Positions 42,926 to 54,440 of a DNA stretch of 64,000 bases are shown piece by piece (the first letter of the stretch is position 1; each line of letters starts with the position of its first letter). Below the pieces are notes generated by a model. It searched no databases. It was not told the origin of the DNA and saw only the letters and a list, made by a program, of their open reading frames with translations. The translations under genes and the position numbers were made by a program. Source of the stretch: Paralithodes platypus (Eukaryota > Arthropoda > Malacostraca > Decapoda > Lithodidae); contig CM064495.1 in NCBI GenBank assembly GCA_032716605.1, positions 43,252,896 to 43,316,895 of the forward strand, written 5' to 3'.

Positions 42926-45500
42926 ATGTCGGCCATAGAACCTCTCATTGCTTTATGTTCAACGCCGTTATGCTCCGGTATCCCTATTTTTGCGCACAAG
43001 CTGTGCATTAAATGTGTTAAATGCCTCGATCGGTCACGGGGGATATGGGTGACAAAGCATTGCACTATTTGTACCCTCTTAAGTGTTAAACTGTTGATTC
43101 ACAAAGATAATACTGCGGCGGTGGCCTCGCAGGAAGTAAAACAACTTCTCGCTACTTATTCAACAAATGTAGCTCATAAAGCATTGCAATGTGACAACCT
43201 TGAGCTTTGGGAACTGTTAATTATTAAACATGCCCCCCTTAAGAATAAGATCCGTACACGTAAGGCCTCCGAGACTGGGCGGGGACAGGCTCCCACACCC
43301 TCCCCTGGCAAAGCTAAGAGGCCTCGCTCTCCGTCACCTTCGGCATCGGCGACGAGGTCCAAGTCAAGGTCACCCCTGAGGGAGCAGGTGAAAGCTTCGG
43401 GCCACTCTTCTTCACCTCCACGGAAGAGGACAAAGGAAGAGAGTAGGGGACCTAAAGACATTATTAGAACTAAAAATAAGTCTAGTAGAAGTCATAAATC
43501 ATCCAAAAGGGATCCTCCGGCGCGAACGGACTCACGGCTGTCGCCGGAGCCTGGTACTGTAGTGGAGGATGCCCCGGCGGACATTTCATCACCTGACATT
43601 CATGCTTTCTCTACCTGGTCACGTGTGTCAGCCTCAGATTTAGAAGTATCTTACGGAAACTATAAACCGCTAGGGTGCTCGGGTGAGGGCCCCCAATTGG
43701 GGAGTATTCCAGGCTCGCAAGCGAGTAACAGCCACAGCCAAGGTGTATGGCGATACTCACAGCCCTGGCAGGACGGCACACATCCTTTTGTAACGCAAGT
43801 AGTGGCTGACGTCCACCGGGATGCCGATGTCCCATCTTCTATCCCAGATCTAACATGGCGGCATGTGGAGGTCCCGGCTTCGGCGGGATCTTCCCATGAG
43901 AGGCCAGACTTAAGGGATGAAGAACAGCGTTCTCTGGTCTCAGAGATGGAAGTTGAAGAGTCAGGTGACCACCTAGAAGACTCTCAGGGTACTGTGGAAT
44001 CTCCACGGAGTTCGTCATCTGCTAGGTATGTAACTACAGAAGAGATTGATGGGTTACTATAAAATGCACTTAATAAGTTCTTTGGCCCTACGCCGGAAAC
44101 TCCTACAGTTGGTATGGAAGCTCCCGCGACGTCAACGAATGTGCGACCTCTGGCTACATCCATTGCTTTAGCTAAAATACCTAACCCTCCTCTTGTGTCA
44201 GATTCAATTTCCACTGTGCCAGGCACAGCAGCTCTCACTACTTCCAATGTGCGGGTCATATCAGACATAACTCCCCCCTTTAGACAAGGCACCAGTCAGA
44301 AAAGGAGCTATGCCTCTTTTATACGGGCCTGATGAGTCATGGGTAGTAATGTTACCAACTAAGCCAGAGGCAGCACAAGCTACTATTTCGGGGGAGCTCC
44401 CTGTACCACATGAGTGGGTAATCCAAGGCAATAAGTCGAGAAAACTCAGAGCATTGGATAGTCAAGGCGATGTTTTAGATGTTCATATTAAGGCCATTCC
44501 CAGTTGTTATATCCATGACTTTTTTGTGTATGCATCAACGCCAGCCTTACCCCCTGCCTCAGCTTCAAAGCTTTTTTCTGACTGGACTAAGAATGATGGC
44601 TTTAACGACGTCAAGGCACTTTCTGCTTTGACGCCAGAATTGGATATGTTTCCGATCACAGACTCAGCCTCTAATCCAGTCTTGCAGGTGGGGCAGTTGG
44701 GTACGGGACCTTGGGTGGACTTGGAAACAGAGGCTCAAAATTTTGCCACTACTTTCACTACAAAGTCTTCTCACCAAATCCCTCAAGAACACCATTCTTG
44801 GTTCTCTCTTCCGGTTTTTAGTGCCGGAGGAGTCCCCTCTGCTTTGTTTGATTTCTTGGCTGCCCCTAAAATCAATTTGTGCGAATTAAAAGATCCATTT
44901 AGCACGCCTTCCCCAACTCACCTAGACCGCGAGTTTAGGTTAAGAGGTAAAGCGTTTAGACTGTTTTCACAATATATTGTTACTCAGCAAGTAACAAAGT
45001 CTCTGTTACGCTCTTCTCAGGCAATCGAAACTGCGGAAGTCAGGAAGGCCATTGAACTTTCCCGGCGCATGCTTCTCCAAACTTCCATTCAGTCTTTAGG
45101 AGATATTCGGACGGCCTTATTAGAGGCGGTTCGAGCAAGGCAGGATCTGAGGATGTTCTTAGTAAAGAAACTTCCTGACCGTATTGCAAGCCAAGTAATT
45201 CTGTCTCCAGTTCTAACCCCTTCTTTGATTTCTCCAGCAGTTTGGAAGACTGGTTTCAATATGGCACAAGCATTCAAACAAAGTCCCTCTCAACCTAAGA
45301 AGCCTACCTTTACTTTCCCTAAACCCAAACCAGTTTCGAAAGCTCAAGCTAGTGGGTCGAAGCCTTTTCATCAGCCTAAGTCCTCTTCCACCCAGGGTCA
45401 GGCTCACGTCAGGTATAAACAGGGTAAATTCTCAGGTAAAGGCCACAGGTTTCACCAACGACCAGGTCAGGGCCCGCCTCCAGCCAATCATCCAAGAGTA
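42926..45500 (+). pseudogene. DIRS gag-like ORF1 (stop and frameshift)
   Basis: The frame opens at 42926, with two Cys-pair motifs near the start (C-I-K-C-V-K-C and later C-T-I-C), and continues into a long Ser/Arg/Pro-rich basic tract (about residues 110-210), as in DIRS gag proteins. A TAA at 44060-44062 interrupts it, yet the same frame stays open to 44332. A shift near 44310-44332 then leads to the frame starting at 44310, which encodes a folded-looking segment (PTHLDREFRLRGKAFRLFSQY and a helical AIETAEVRKAIELSRRMLLQ) and a basic tail rich in Lys, Pro and Gln. The gag frame probably ends near 45500, where the RT frame takes over; its further openness to 46850 is not thought to be coding. 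Confidence 0.7.
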
Positions 45501-48500
45501 CACCACCACCAGCAAAAAACTAAGGTCTCTCTCACTCCCGGGGCCAGTCAAAGGCGTGTTGGAACAGAGAGTAGTCCAGCCGGCGAACCCCAGTCTGCTA
45601 ACTGGGTCATTCCGGGCGTGTCATCAGGCATGGCCATTAAGATCATGGGCGAGGACTGTGGTACGCAAAGGCATCACTTGGCAGTGGCTCCGGCGACCTC
45701 GCTTACGTCAGCCGACAGAGGCCACTCATGTTTCTTTAGAGGTGGAGTCACTAGTTCAGGAGATGATTACCAAGAGTGTCATTATCCCAGTCCCCCCGAC
45801 TTACCCGGTGTTTACATCCAAACTCTTTCTAGTACCAAAAAGGGACAGTATTCAGATGATGCCAGTCGTAGACCTGTCTTATCTGAATCTCCACATTCAC
45901 AACGTGTCCTTCAGGATGCTGACAGTGAATCAAATCAGGCTAACACTTCCGCCGGAAGGGTGGATGTGTTCATTAGACCTGAGAGACGCGTATTGGCACG
46001 TCCCGGTCAACAAGAGATTTCAAAAATTTCTGGCTTTAAGAATAATGCATCAGACTTATGTCTTTCAAAGGATGCCGTTTGGATTAAACCTAGCGCCACG
46101 CATTTTCACAAAATTAGTCCGGCAAGCCCTGATGCCTATTTTAGAACAAGGGATCAGGATCTTGTGGTATCTGGACGACTGGCTGGTGGTGGCAGAGACA
46201 GAAGAGTTATGCAACACTCATGTCAACATTACGTTAAACCATGTCAAATCTCTAGGATTCAAGGTCAACTTGGTAAAGTCAAACCTTGTTCCCTCACGAG
46301 TAATTCAGTGGATAGGGCTGGTCTGGGACACAGCGTCTCTCACTCTGAGTCAGAGTGTGGACAATCAAAACAGGTTTCGCAAAAAACTGTTTATGTTTCT
46401 CCACAGTCTGACTACGACACGGAGACTCTGGGAATCTCTAGTCGGTTCTCTCAACTGGGTTCAACTAACTGTGAAGTTGGGCCGGTTGAAAGTCAAACGT
46501 TTAATCTTGGAGGGCAACAAATATTTCCCACTCTTACCGGCGGGAAAATTATGGCCTATCCCAGCATTAATACACAGCTTACTAGCGGTCTGGGTGAAGA
46601 GGGAAATGTTGCACTCAGTCATGTCATGGACCTCTCCTCCGCCGACGGTATGGGTGGACACGGATGCGTCAGGGATGATAGGTTGGGGCTTTCAGTCAAA
46701 CCTCGGGCATCAGGGTCAAGGGCTTTGGTCCAGGCTGGGAAATTAGGTATAGCCCGGCAGCCCGGACTGGCCTGGACATGTAGCCGGGCTAGTGATTTTC
46801 AACGTAAGTCTGTCCGGCAATTGCCCGGGAGACAAGTGTATTGTTTGTAATACTTCCTTACATAACGCTTCAATAAAATAAATAATAGTAAACATATAAT
46901 ATACAATTATTCAAATACCGGTATATAATGTATGTACGAAATCATTGCTGCGGCAACCAACCAACCAACCAACGTTACTCGGTGTGAGGTGACCCTTAAG
47001 TAAACAGTAAACACCTGATCGGTTGTCGAATACTATACTGTCAATATTGATTTTTATCGGATACAATAACATAAACAGATAAATATAACAAAAACAGGAA
47101 AATTGAAATAAGTTAGGCTAAATTTTTGCCATGTAAATCCTATGATTACATGGCCTAAGATGTGTTGTTATTGCTTTACCGTGAATTTCGTAATGTTACT
47201 AACTTGAATTGAATTGGGGATACTTGTTAAGCTTGTAGATGGTGTTGGTGGCATAGTTGTTGGTCTGTGGTCAATATGTTATACGATAATTAATGTAAAT
47301 CGATAAATGCTGGTTGGGGGTAGCATATTGGCATCGTCTGCATGGAGCATGTCTCCACTTAGTCGATATTGGCGTGCATTTTGATTATTTTTTCTATTTT
47401 TCCCAAGTTTATTGTAATTAATTATTATCTTCAAAAAATCGGGCTATGGGGATTTTTGGATTATCCGTGTTCGAATTATCAGATTTTTTGTAACAGACAA
47501 ACAAATCTTCCTTAAGTCAGTGGTGTGGTTTCATATTCAGTATAGCCGTAAACCGTAATACATCAATGATGAAGTATGAATTTGTAATGTGATTCAATTA
47601 AAATATGACATAGACTAAGGCTACCTGTTCCTAGAAATATTTTTCGCCTTATCCAATATACATCAATAATGAACTATGAATTTGTAATGTGATTCAATAC
47701 AAATATGGGACAGATTAAGGCTGCCTGTTATTAGAATTTTGTTTCGCCTTATCCAATTTATTTATTTAAATACGGCTATAGACGTGAAGTCTGTTATTGG
47801 AGAGAGTGTAGGCACCAGCTGTCGAGCAGGGCAGTAGCCAGAGGAGGCCACATAGCCATATGATAATGAGTTACTGGAACGTGGTGACAAAACAAAGCCA
47901 TACCAAAGGAACTGTAAAAGGAATATTCATAAGATAATTTAAATTAAATATAACCTACTTTATATTGGAGTGAGGGCATAAAGTGGTATTGCCGTATTCC
48001 AAGGAAGAGAATGGGAGGGATAGTGGAGAACAAACGTTTAAATTGAAAAGACCTGCGCATCCCGGAATGGGAGAGGTTTAATTAGGTTATTAAATGGAAA
48101 CCTTTAATGTCCTCTTTTTATATTCAATGTTTTTACCATCAACGTGCCATATAAAATACTAGTGTTATTTCCAAAACATTAGTGATGCAAAACTTAATAA
48201 GTACTGTGGAGATAAAATAGGCAATGTATAGAAGCTGTATTTAAAGAGTGAAATTCTTTAAAATATATCAGGGCAAGTAAAAAACTGTCAGGCAAGTAAG
48301 TTTCAGAAGTCACTAGCCCGGGGCAAGTAGATCCTCAACACTAATTTCTCAGCCTGCTTTGGTCCCCTTCAGAAACCTCTCACATAAATGTCAAAGAGTT
48401 GTATTTGTCCCCTTGTATTTCCTTCAGGTTCACGGCTCTACTTTACGGGAAAAGTCGGTGGCCTTCAGGATGGACAATCTCAATGCAGTTCACTGCATTC

Positions 48501-48800
48501 AGAAACAAGGGTCAACGAGGTCTCGGAAGTTGCTAGACGTGTCAGAAAAGATTTTTGTGCTAGCCAACAAGCTGAACATTCATCTTCATGCATCATATCT
48601 CCCAGGCGTAGCAAACGTCTGAGCAGACGCGCTGTCTCGGAGACAGAGCACAACAGTAGAGTGGGCACTCAAGCAAAACATTTTCGATCAAATGATTGCA
48701 GAGCCTTACCGTCCACAAGTGGATCTGTTTGCGTCAGAGGAGAATCACAAACTCCCTCTGTACCTCACACGCCGGACATTAACACCGGCGGGGGGGGCCC
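45352..48800 (+). pseudogene. DIRS reverse transcriptase / RNase H, split by hAT insertion
   Basis: Frame 45352-46745 carries a DIRS RT: SLEVESLVQEMI, FTSKLFLVPKRD, VVDLSYLN, CSLDLRDAYWHVPV, QRMPFGLNLAPRIFT and the palm motif YLDDWLVV at residue ~273 (LDD, usual in DIRS). RNase H begins with VDTDASGMIGWG near residue 434. It is cut by the hAT element and resumes after 48365 with SHINVKELY (one frameshift), then FRMDNLNAVH and SYLPGVANV. There a TGA replaces the expected Trp codon before ADALSRR. The region after it (VDLFASEEN) belongs to the methyltransferase-like segment and shifts frame at a G8 run near 48789-48796. Confidence 0.82.
46731..48356. mobile_element. Non-autonomous hAT element inserted in DIRS RNase H
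   Basis: The termini CAGGCTGGGAAATTAG and, inverted, CAGGCTGAGAAATTAG form a hAT-type TIR starting CAG. A perfect 8-bp TSD, CTTTGGTC (46723-46730 and 48357-48364), flanks it. Further inside, both ends carry an inverted CCGGGCTAGTGA block. Its 1626 bp are AT-rich and encode no recognisable transposase. The DIRS RNase H reading (LWS followed by PSETSHINVKEL) becomes continuous if the element and one TSD copy are ignored, which confirms the boundaries. Confidence 0.92.
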
Positions 48801-50036
48801 GACGCATTGGTGACGGATTGGAACAGGTGGAGTTCCATTTATCTGTTTCCGCCACCAGACGCTTCTCTAATGTGCCACGTAGTCAACAAACTACAGGATT
48901 ATCAAGGCGTAGTCTCGTTAATCGCGCCCCTGTGGCCGGCGCAGTTGTGGTACCAGCAATTGAGAATGTGGTGCCCGAACCCGGTGTCGCTCCCGGTTGG
49001 GTATTTCCACTTAAGACACGATTGGCAACCTAAAGACCTCGTTGACTTTTGCATTGTGGACATTCAGGAGGCCAAGTGGCTAACACCGTATGGTAGAAAC
49101 GTGACAGATAAATTTATGAATCAGTACACACAATCTACCAAAAGGCAATATCAATCTCATTGGCAGTCCTTTACTTCTTGGATAGTTAGAACAGAACAGA
49201 CAGTACCTTCGGTGGCATTAGTTTTTCATTATTTAAACTATTTGTTTGAACAGAAACGTCTATCTGTAGCGACTCTAAAAAATAACTTAACAGCTATCAG
49301 GGTGCCATTCTTTGACCTTACAGGTCTAACCATACCACAGGCGGAAGAAACAGGTTTCATGAGAGCATGCTTCAAACTCCGCCCATCTCCCCGTCAGCTC
49401 ATGCCTACCTGGTTTCTTGACAAGGCGTTATCTTTGCTTCATTCCCGTCTGTATCAGAATATGGCAGATTTTGAATTACTATTAAAAAAGGCTATGTTCC
49501 TTATGGCTCTGGCAACAGGTAGCAGGGTGTCTGAGCTGGCGGCGATGAGCAACACCCCTAATTGCATAAGGTTTGGTAGACTCAATGATTGCATTCATAT
49601 TGCACCTTCCCCAGGGTTCATCGCCAAGAATGAACATAGTGAACATGTTTTCTCAGAGTTCACGGTCCCGGCGTTGAAACGGGGTAAAGTGCACCATAAT
49701 TTGTGTCCTGTACAAGCTTTAACCAAATATATGAGAGTGGCACCTCTTAACCGACAAGGTGCTTTATGGGTATCGAGTACAGGTAAAAGGTTAATGAAAC
49801 GAAAAATGGCTTCTCTGCTAGTCGAAGTAATTAAAGAGAGTAATCCCGGCGTAGTGGGTAGGGCCCACGATTTACGCAAATGGGCAGCATCTATACATTT
49901 TCTAAAAAAAAATTCTGTTGAAGACATAGCTACTACTCAACTACGGGCTTCAAATCATACGTTTTTAACTCGATACCTGTCGGTAGCACTAGACAAACCA
50001 TCAATGCCGTGTATAGCGTTACGGCAAAGGGTCTAG
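48680..50036 (+). CDS. DIRS methyltransferase-like segment and tyrosine recombinase
   Basis: The open frame is 48807-50036 (409 codons); its N-terminal neighbour at 48680-48790 is one frame away. The first ~60 residues (TDWNRWSSIYLFPPPD, then SLIAPLWPAQLWYQQL) with VDLFAS upstream form the Dam-methyltransferase-like region found in DIRS elements. A SAM-like N-terminal core-binding domain (about 100-200) precedes the catalytic domain: Arg240 in ATGSRVSEL, His354-x-x-Arg357 in HDLRKW, and Tyr390 in TRYL as the likely nucleophile. The family integrates circular DNA by recombination, without TSDs. The recombinase domain is uninterrupted, so this part may still be functional even though the rest is broken. 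Confidence 0.85.
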
Positions 50037-50693
50037 AGGGGTCTCTAAGTCACTTATTGTTTAGGTTAAGAAAGAGGGGGGGGGAGGGGGGTGCAGTCAG
50101 TGTAACATAAGACACCCTAGACCCCGCCGGAGGATATGTACAGAGTATACGAGCTGTGATACAATGTATAAGTGTTGTGATTAAAATTTCTCTGTAGTAA
50201 TGCCTACGGGAAATGTTGTTAAAGTACAATGGATGTAGTACAACAATGGTTTCTTTCAGTGGGATACACTGTTGAAGCAATTTAATTTTAAGAGTTCTCG
50301 GTAGTTGCAACTCCGAGTAGCATTTTAGTAAGTACATCTGTGATAGTACAAGAAATTATTCTATTTTTGTGTCCAATTTTAAGGAATATACACATTAGAA
50401 TAATGGGGTTAATATGTGCACATGTAAACATAAAGTTTTATTTTTCACCACTTATTTTAAGTGGGGTGCCTTTAACTTTCAGATCTGGGAACAGACTCTC
50501 ATAGTTACCCTTTTTTCCTCAAGCAGGCTTCTTTAAGCACGCCCCTGCTTGTACCCCTTTTTATAATTATGTTGTATAAAGTTTATACATAAATATATAA
50601 TTTTTACAAAGTAAGAATACTATGTGGTTGTTTGATTATCTGCCTATTCTATTTCCAATGGTTATGATATGATTACGAATGTCCCCCTCCAGT

Positions 50694-50818
50694 CTTAGAT
50701 ATCAGGCATAATCGTCAATGATGGAGGGGCCACTAATAAATTATAGGTTTGACTCCTGCAAGGAGATAAAGAAAACCTAATATTTAGTAGTGGCCCCGTA
50801 ATCATTGACGACTGATGC
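50694..50818 (+). repeat. DIRS internal complementary region
   Basis: The left part (GGCATAATCGTCAATGATGG to CCACTAATAA) is the inverse of the outer left terminus. The right part (ATTATAGGTTTGACTCCTGC through AATATTTAGTAGTGGCC) is the inverse of the outer right terminus. In DIRS replication this region is thought to template circle closure. Between the recombinase stop and this region (50037-50693) lies a G-rich then AT-rich 3' UTR without ORFs. Confidence 0.9.
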
Positions 50819-50885
50819 CCTCCCGACCATCCCCTTCCCATTCGTTGATGTATTAAGGATTTTGTTATACTTGATATGTCAGTGA

Positions 50886-51224
50886 AAGCGGAAGGATGCG
50901 CTAGTCAGCGTCTTGTCCAAGAATCCACAGAAGTACATCCACAGAATATGGAAAGCTTATGAATAGTTATTCTTATTTTATTTTTATTTTTTATTTGTTA
51001 CGAATTTTTTTCGTAGTGAGAACCCAATCATAAAGACGAACCATGAGTGATTTTGCGTGTGCTTATGATGAAGGTTCCTCTGAGCTCTGCGGCGGTAGAT
51101 TCAAACTACGCGTATGAGCGTTTGAAGAGGTAGCCTTATGTAATAGGCATAATCGTCAATGATTACAAGGCCACTACTAAATATTAGGTTTTCTTTATCT
51201 CCTTGCAGGAGTCAAACCTATAAT
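50886..51224 (+). repeat. DIRS right inverted terminal repeat
   Basis: It begins GCGGAAGGATGCGCTAGTCAG and mirrors 40861-41156. It extends about 45 bp further outwards (AATATTAGGTTTTC to CCTATAAT), an asymmetry expected in DIRS and matched by the internal complementary region. Confidence 0.92.
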
Positions 51225-51623
51225 CGTTAGCGAGTGCTATTTTTATTTTGGACTATTGTTAATGTCTTTCTTATGCTGCAAATTTGATTTTGTTAGAACA
51301 TTTTTACACTAATTGCTGTTTCTTTATTCATGCAGTTTAGTCAAATTTACCAGAACGTCCCGGACTTCCCAAATTGACTAATTCCTCGAACGTGACGATA
51401 GTGCTTTGTTATGTGTGCGATTAGTTTGCTTGGTAAACAGATTAACTTGCTCATGTAGTAATGTACACCCTATGTGGTGGATTGTGTTCTTTTATTTCAT
51501 AAATTTTATTTTAGTAAGCGTTGTTTCTACATAGCGATTTTGACAAGTTATTTTGCCTTTATATTGTCTTTGTCCAAGTTTTGGTTTGTTCAGTTTGCAA
51601 GTTTTAAATTTTAATAATTAGCA

Positions 51624-51790
51624 ATGTATGTATGTCTATACTCAGGTACATACCCCATTGTTGGGGGTGGCCGATTCGAGACAGAGCCCGAACAGAAAAA
51701 TTTCAAGTTCCTGTTCTCAGGGTGCGGGACCACTTTCGCGTTCCCTTGCCCGTTTCTGTCTCGTCGATTAGGAGAATTTAACAAGGGGAG
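51624..51790 (+). repeat. Dispersed repeat, GACAGAGCCCGAACAG type, copy 1
   Basis: The sequence runs from TATACTCAGGTACATACC through GGTGGCCGATTCGAGACAGA, GCGGGACCACTTTCG and CTGTCTCGTCGATTAGG. It aligns over about 160 bp with 58107-58262. A short inverted relative (GGCTCTATCTCGAGACGGCC) lies near 55974. It is SINE-sized, but no promoter or tail was established. Confidence 0.6.
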
Positions 51791-53150
51791 GAGGATTCCT
51801 AACCCCCTGCCCCACATTATTAGCAATGTCAGACTACAATTGCCTTTGGTAACACGAGACAAGTGGTGAGAATCTCGGTGCCGCTGCAGACGTGCCGGAG
51901 AGCGGACAGGGACCTGCCGCACTCCTGTTCACTCGCACTCGTCTCCACAGGCTTTAAATTGCAGGAAATTGCCAGGACGTACCTGTACGGTTCCCGCATT
52001 GAAAAGGTTAAAGCGGAAATTGCCACCCTTAAAATAGTCAATGAGGTAGATTTTTTATTCAGGGGTCAGATCGATCATATGTGTGCGATTAGTTTGCTTG
52101 GGAGTTAGTTATGTAGAGCAGATTAACCAGACCACTGAGCTCCATACGGAACTCTCATAGGTCTCATAGTTTGCTTGGGAACCAGATTAACTTGCTCATG
52201 TAGTGATGTACACCCTATGTGGTGGATTGTGTGCTTTTATTTATAAATAATTATTTTACTTAAGCGTTGTTTCCACAAGGCGATTTTGATTCGTTGTTTT
52301 GTCTTTTTACTGTGTTCGTATACGTTTAGGTTTGTTTATTTTGCAAGTTTTACATTATAATATCAAACTGAATCAGTTCTACACCAAAAAAGGCAATGCC
52401 AGGACAATAGTTATATTATTGCAACTTCAGTTCAAAACATGCAGAAATTCAGGTAATACTTTGAAGATGGGATCGACAGCACAGCTATCTGGTCACTACA
52501 AAATCTTCAAAATAACCGAGACATCTTGATAAGAACTTTGCAATTTACCGCCAGTTGAGATGAAACCGACTATAGTTAGCCCTGGTTCAGAGCTACTGGT
52601 TGAAATGATAATGGTCGAGTTGTTCAGGAACTATTGCTATAAAAAGGTCAATAATATTACCAGATCAAAATTGAAGTTTATTGGAGCTCTGAAGACAATA
52701 CCTATGGAATCCTGTCACTTTATTTGGCCTCCTAGTATAATAAAGACTGTCCATTCTTACACGGTGATCTACTGTACATAACTGTAGTGCGCTCCCTTCC
52801 GTATCTTCTAAAATGCCGCCGACTTTTTTTACCGGTCCCATGTGTGCCTCGTTTTATTTTTCCATGATTTCCATACTAGAACTGGTGGTTTTATTTTGTA
52901 TTTCATTGCTTATATTGTCAATGGTATAATACATGGAAAACCATAGGTCACACATATGGAAGAGCTTTACTCCCACAATAAAATTACATAATTTATAGTA
53001 ATGTACACCGTATGTGGTGGATTGTGATCTTTCATTTCATAAATTTTATTTTAGTAAGCATTGTTTCCACATAGCAATTTTGATATGTTGTTTAGACTTT
53101 ATATTGTCTTTGTCCCAGTTTTGGTTTAACTTTGCAAGTTTTAAATTTTA

Positions 53151-53278
53151 ATATTTTGTTCTGGATACTGGGCAATTTTACTCAGATTTGGCAGTAGCTT
53201 AAGAAATGACATTTATATTTTGTTCTGGATACTGGACAATTTTACTCAGATTTGGCAGTAGCTTAAGAAATCGGGTTT
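53151..53278 (+). repeat. 64-bp tandem duplication
   Basis: Two near-identical units begin ATATTTTGTTCTGGATACTG at 53151 and 53215 and include CAATTTTACTCAGATTTGGC and AGTAGCTTAAGAAAT. Confidence 0.9.
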
Positions 53279-54145
53279 GTTTATTTTGCAAGTTCTACAT
53301 TATAATTCAATTAATCCTGATATCAGTCTTCAAAAAGTTACATAAAACTGAAGATAACCAGAATAAAAGGAAGAAAGTGTTCAGACTGCATGAAGTGTGA
53401 AGTGTTATAAATGGCATTGGACAATTTTAGTACTTATAAATTAAAATACTCCCAGGATTTACTCAAAATGGGTCAAGCTCTCCCTCAATGTTCAAATTTA
53501 TCCTAAAGTAGTGTAAAAACTTCTTGTGCACACGATTGATTATAATAATTTTAGAAGCCAGGCATACATGGAACCAATGCCAATGTAACTCCCGAGACAA
53601 TTTCACTGACCCTTCACAGCCACTACGGTAGTTTTAGTTAGGCCAAAAACCTTGAACACAAACCTCTATATCTATAAAAACGAATAGAGTATTGAGCTAG
53701 TTTGTCTACCATTTTGGAAGAGTATGCCAGGGAAGAGGTGTGGAAATTTACAGCTCATTTGTTCAAGCCCTTTTTGAGTTCCAGAGGTTAGGGGTCACAA
53801 TTTCTGGCCTACTAATAATGAATGGCCTATAGCTCACTGCCACCTGTGTTCTTTGTCTTTGTCCCAGTTTTGGTTTGTTTAGTTTGCAATTTTTACATAT
53901 TAATTTCACAAATTTGATTTTAGCAAGCATTGTTTCCACATAGCGATTTTGATAATTAATTTTGCCTTTACATTGTCTTTGACCAAGTTTGGTTCGTTTA
54001 GTTTGCAAGATTTACATTTTAATCAGTAGGATAACAAATTATCTCTTTGTATGCACGTTGTCCGTAAATTGTTTCTAGTTTTTTTTTTGAGACAAGGACT
54101 GTAAGAAACTTAGGGTGTGGTCTTAACTTAGCTCCAGGTTAAGGG

Positions 54146-54440
54146 GGGTACTACTAGCTTTTTCTGGCCCACCTTCTCCCTCATGTTGAGGTTTTAAGAC
54201 CTTCGTTCTGTTAGTTTGGCGATTTTGAGATCTTTCGCCCCATTACTTTGTCAATGTTAAGACCTTTCGTGCTGTTTAGGTGTTGATTTTTTTCCTGGCA
54301 AGCGATAGCGAGCCTGTAATTTTTTAAGGAACCGGCCTTAGGCCGTGAAATTTTTCTACCAAAAAATGTACAAATATATCTTAAAAGGGGGTCTAGGGGG
54401 TGTTTTTTTAAAGCTTGAAGGTCTAACGAGGAAACTCAAA
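54146..54440 (+). repeat. Dispersed repeat with GCGATAGCGAGCC core
   Basis: It starts TTAAGGGGGGTAC, like the TTAA MITEs, and carries CTTTCGTGCTGTTTAGG, AAGCGATAGCGAGCC, GGAACCGGCCTTAGGCC and TTTTTCTACCAAAAAATG. It matches 36510-36780. The second arm and right TTAA are missing, so it is a truncated or asymmetric relative. Confidence 0.55.

Larger units (their letters stand above)
40861..51224 (+). mobile_element. DIRS-like tyrosine-recombinase retrotransposon
   Basis: The element has the full DIRS layout: inverted terminal repeats (40861-41156 and about 50886-51224), an internal complementary region joining the two outer ends (50694-50818), a gag-like ORF, RT/RNase H, a methyltransferase-like segment and a tyrosine recombinase. 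There is no LTR, integrase or TSD, as expected for DIRS. The boundaries follow from the internal region, where the right end (CCTATAAT) abuts the left end (TTATTAGTGG). Without the nested hAT element (46731-48356) it would be about 8.7 kb. Stops and frameshifts in gag, RT/RNase H and the methyltransferase region make this copy non-autonomous. Confidence 0.93.

Noticed and set aside
45501..46850. Continuation of the 846-codon frame starting at 44310
   Set aside because: From about 45500 the conserved RT motifs lie in the other frame (45352-46745). The overlapping frame has no motif and runs into the hAT insertion, so its openness is probably incidental.
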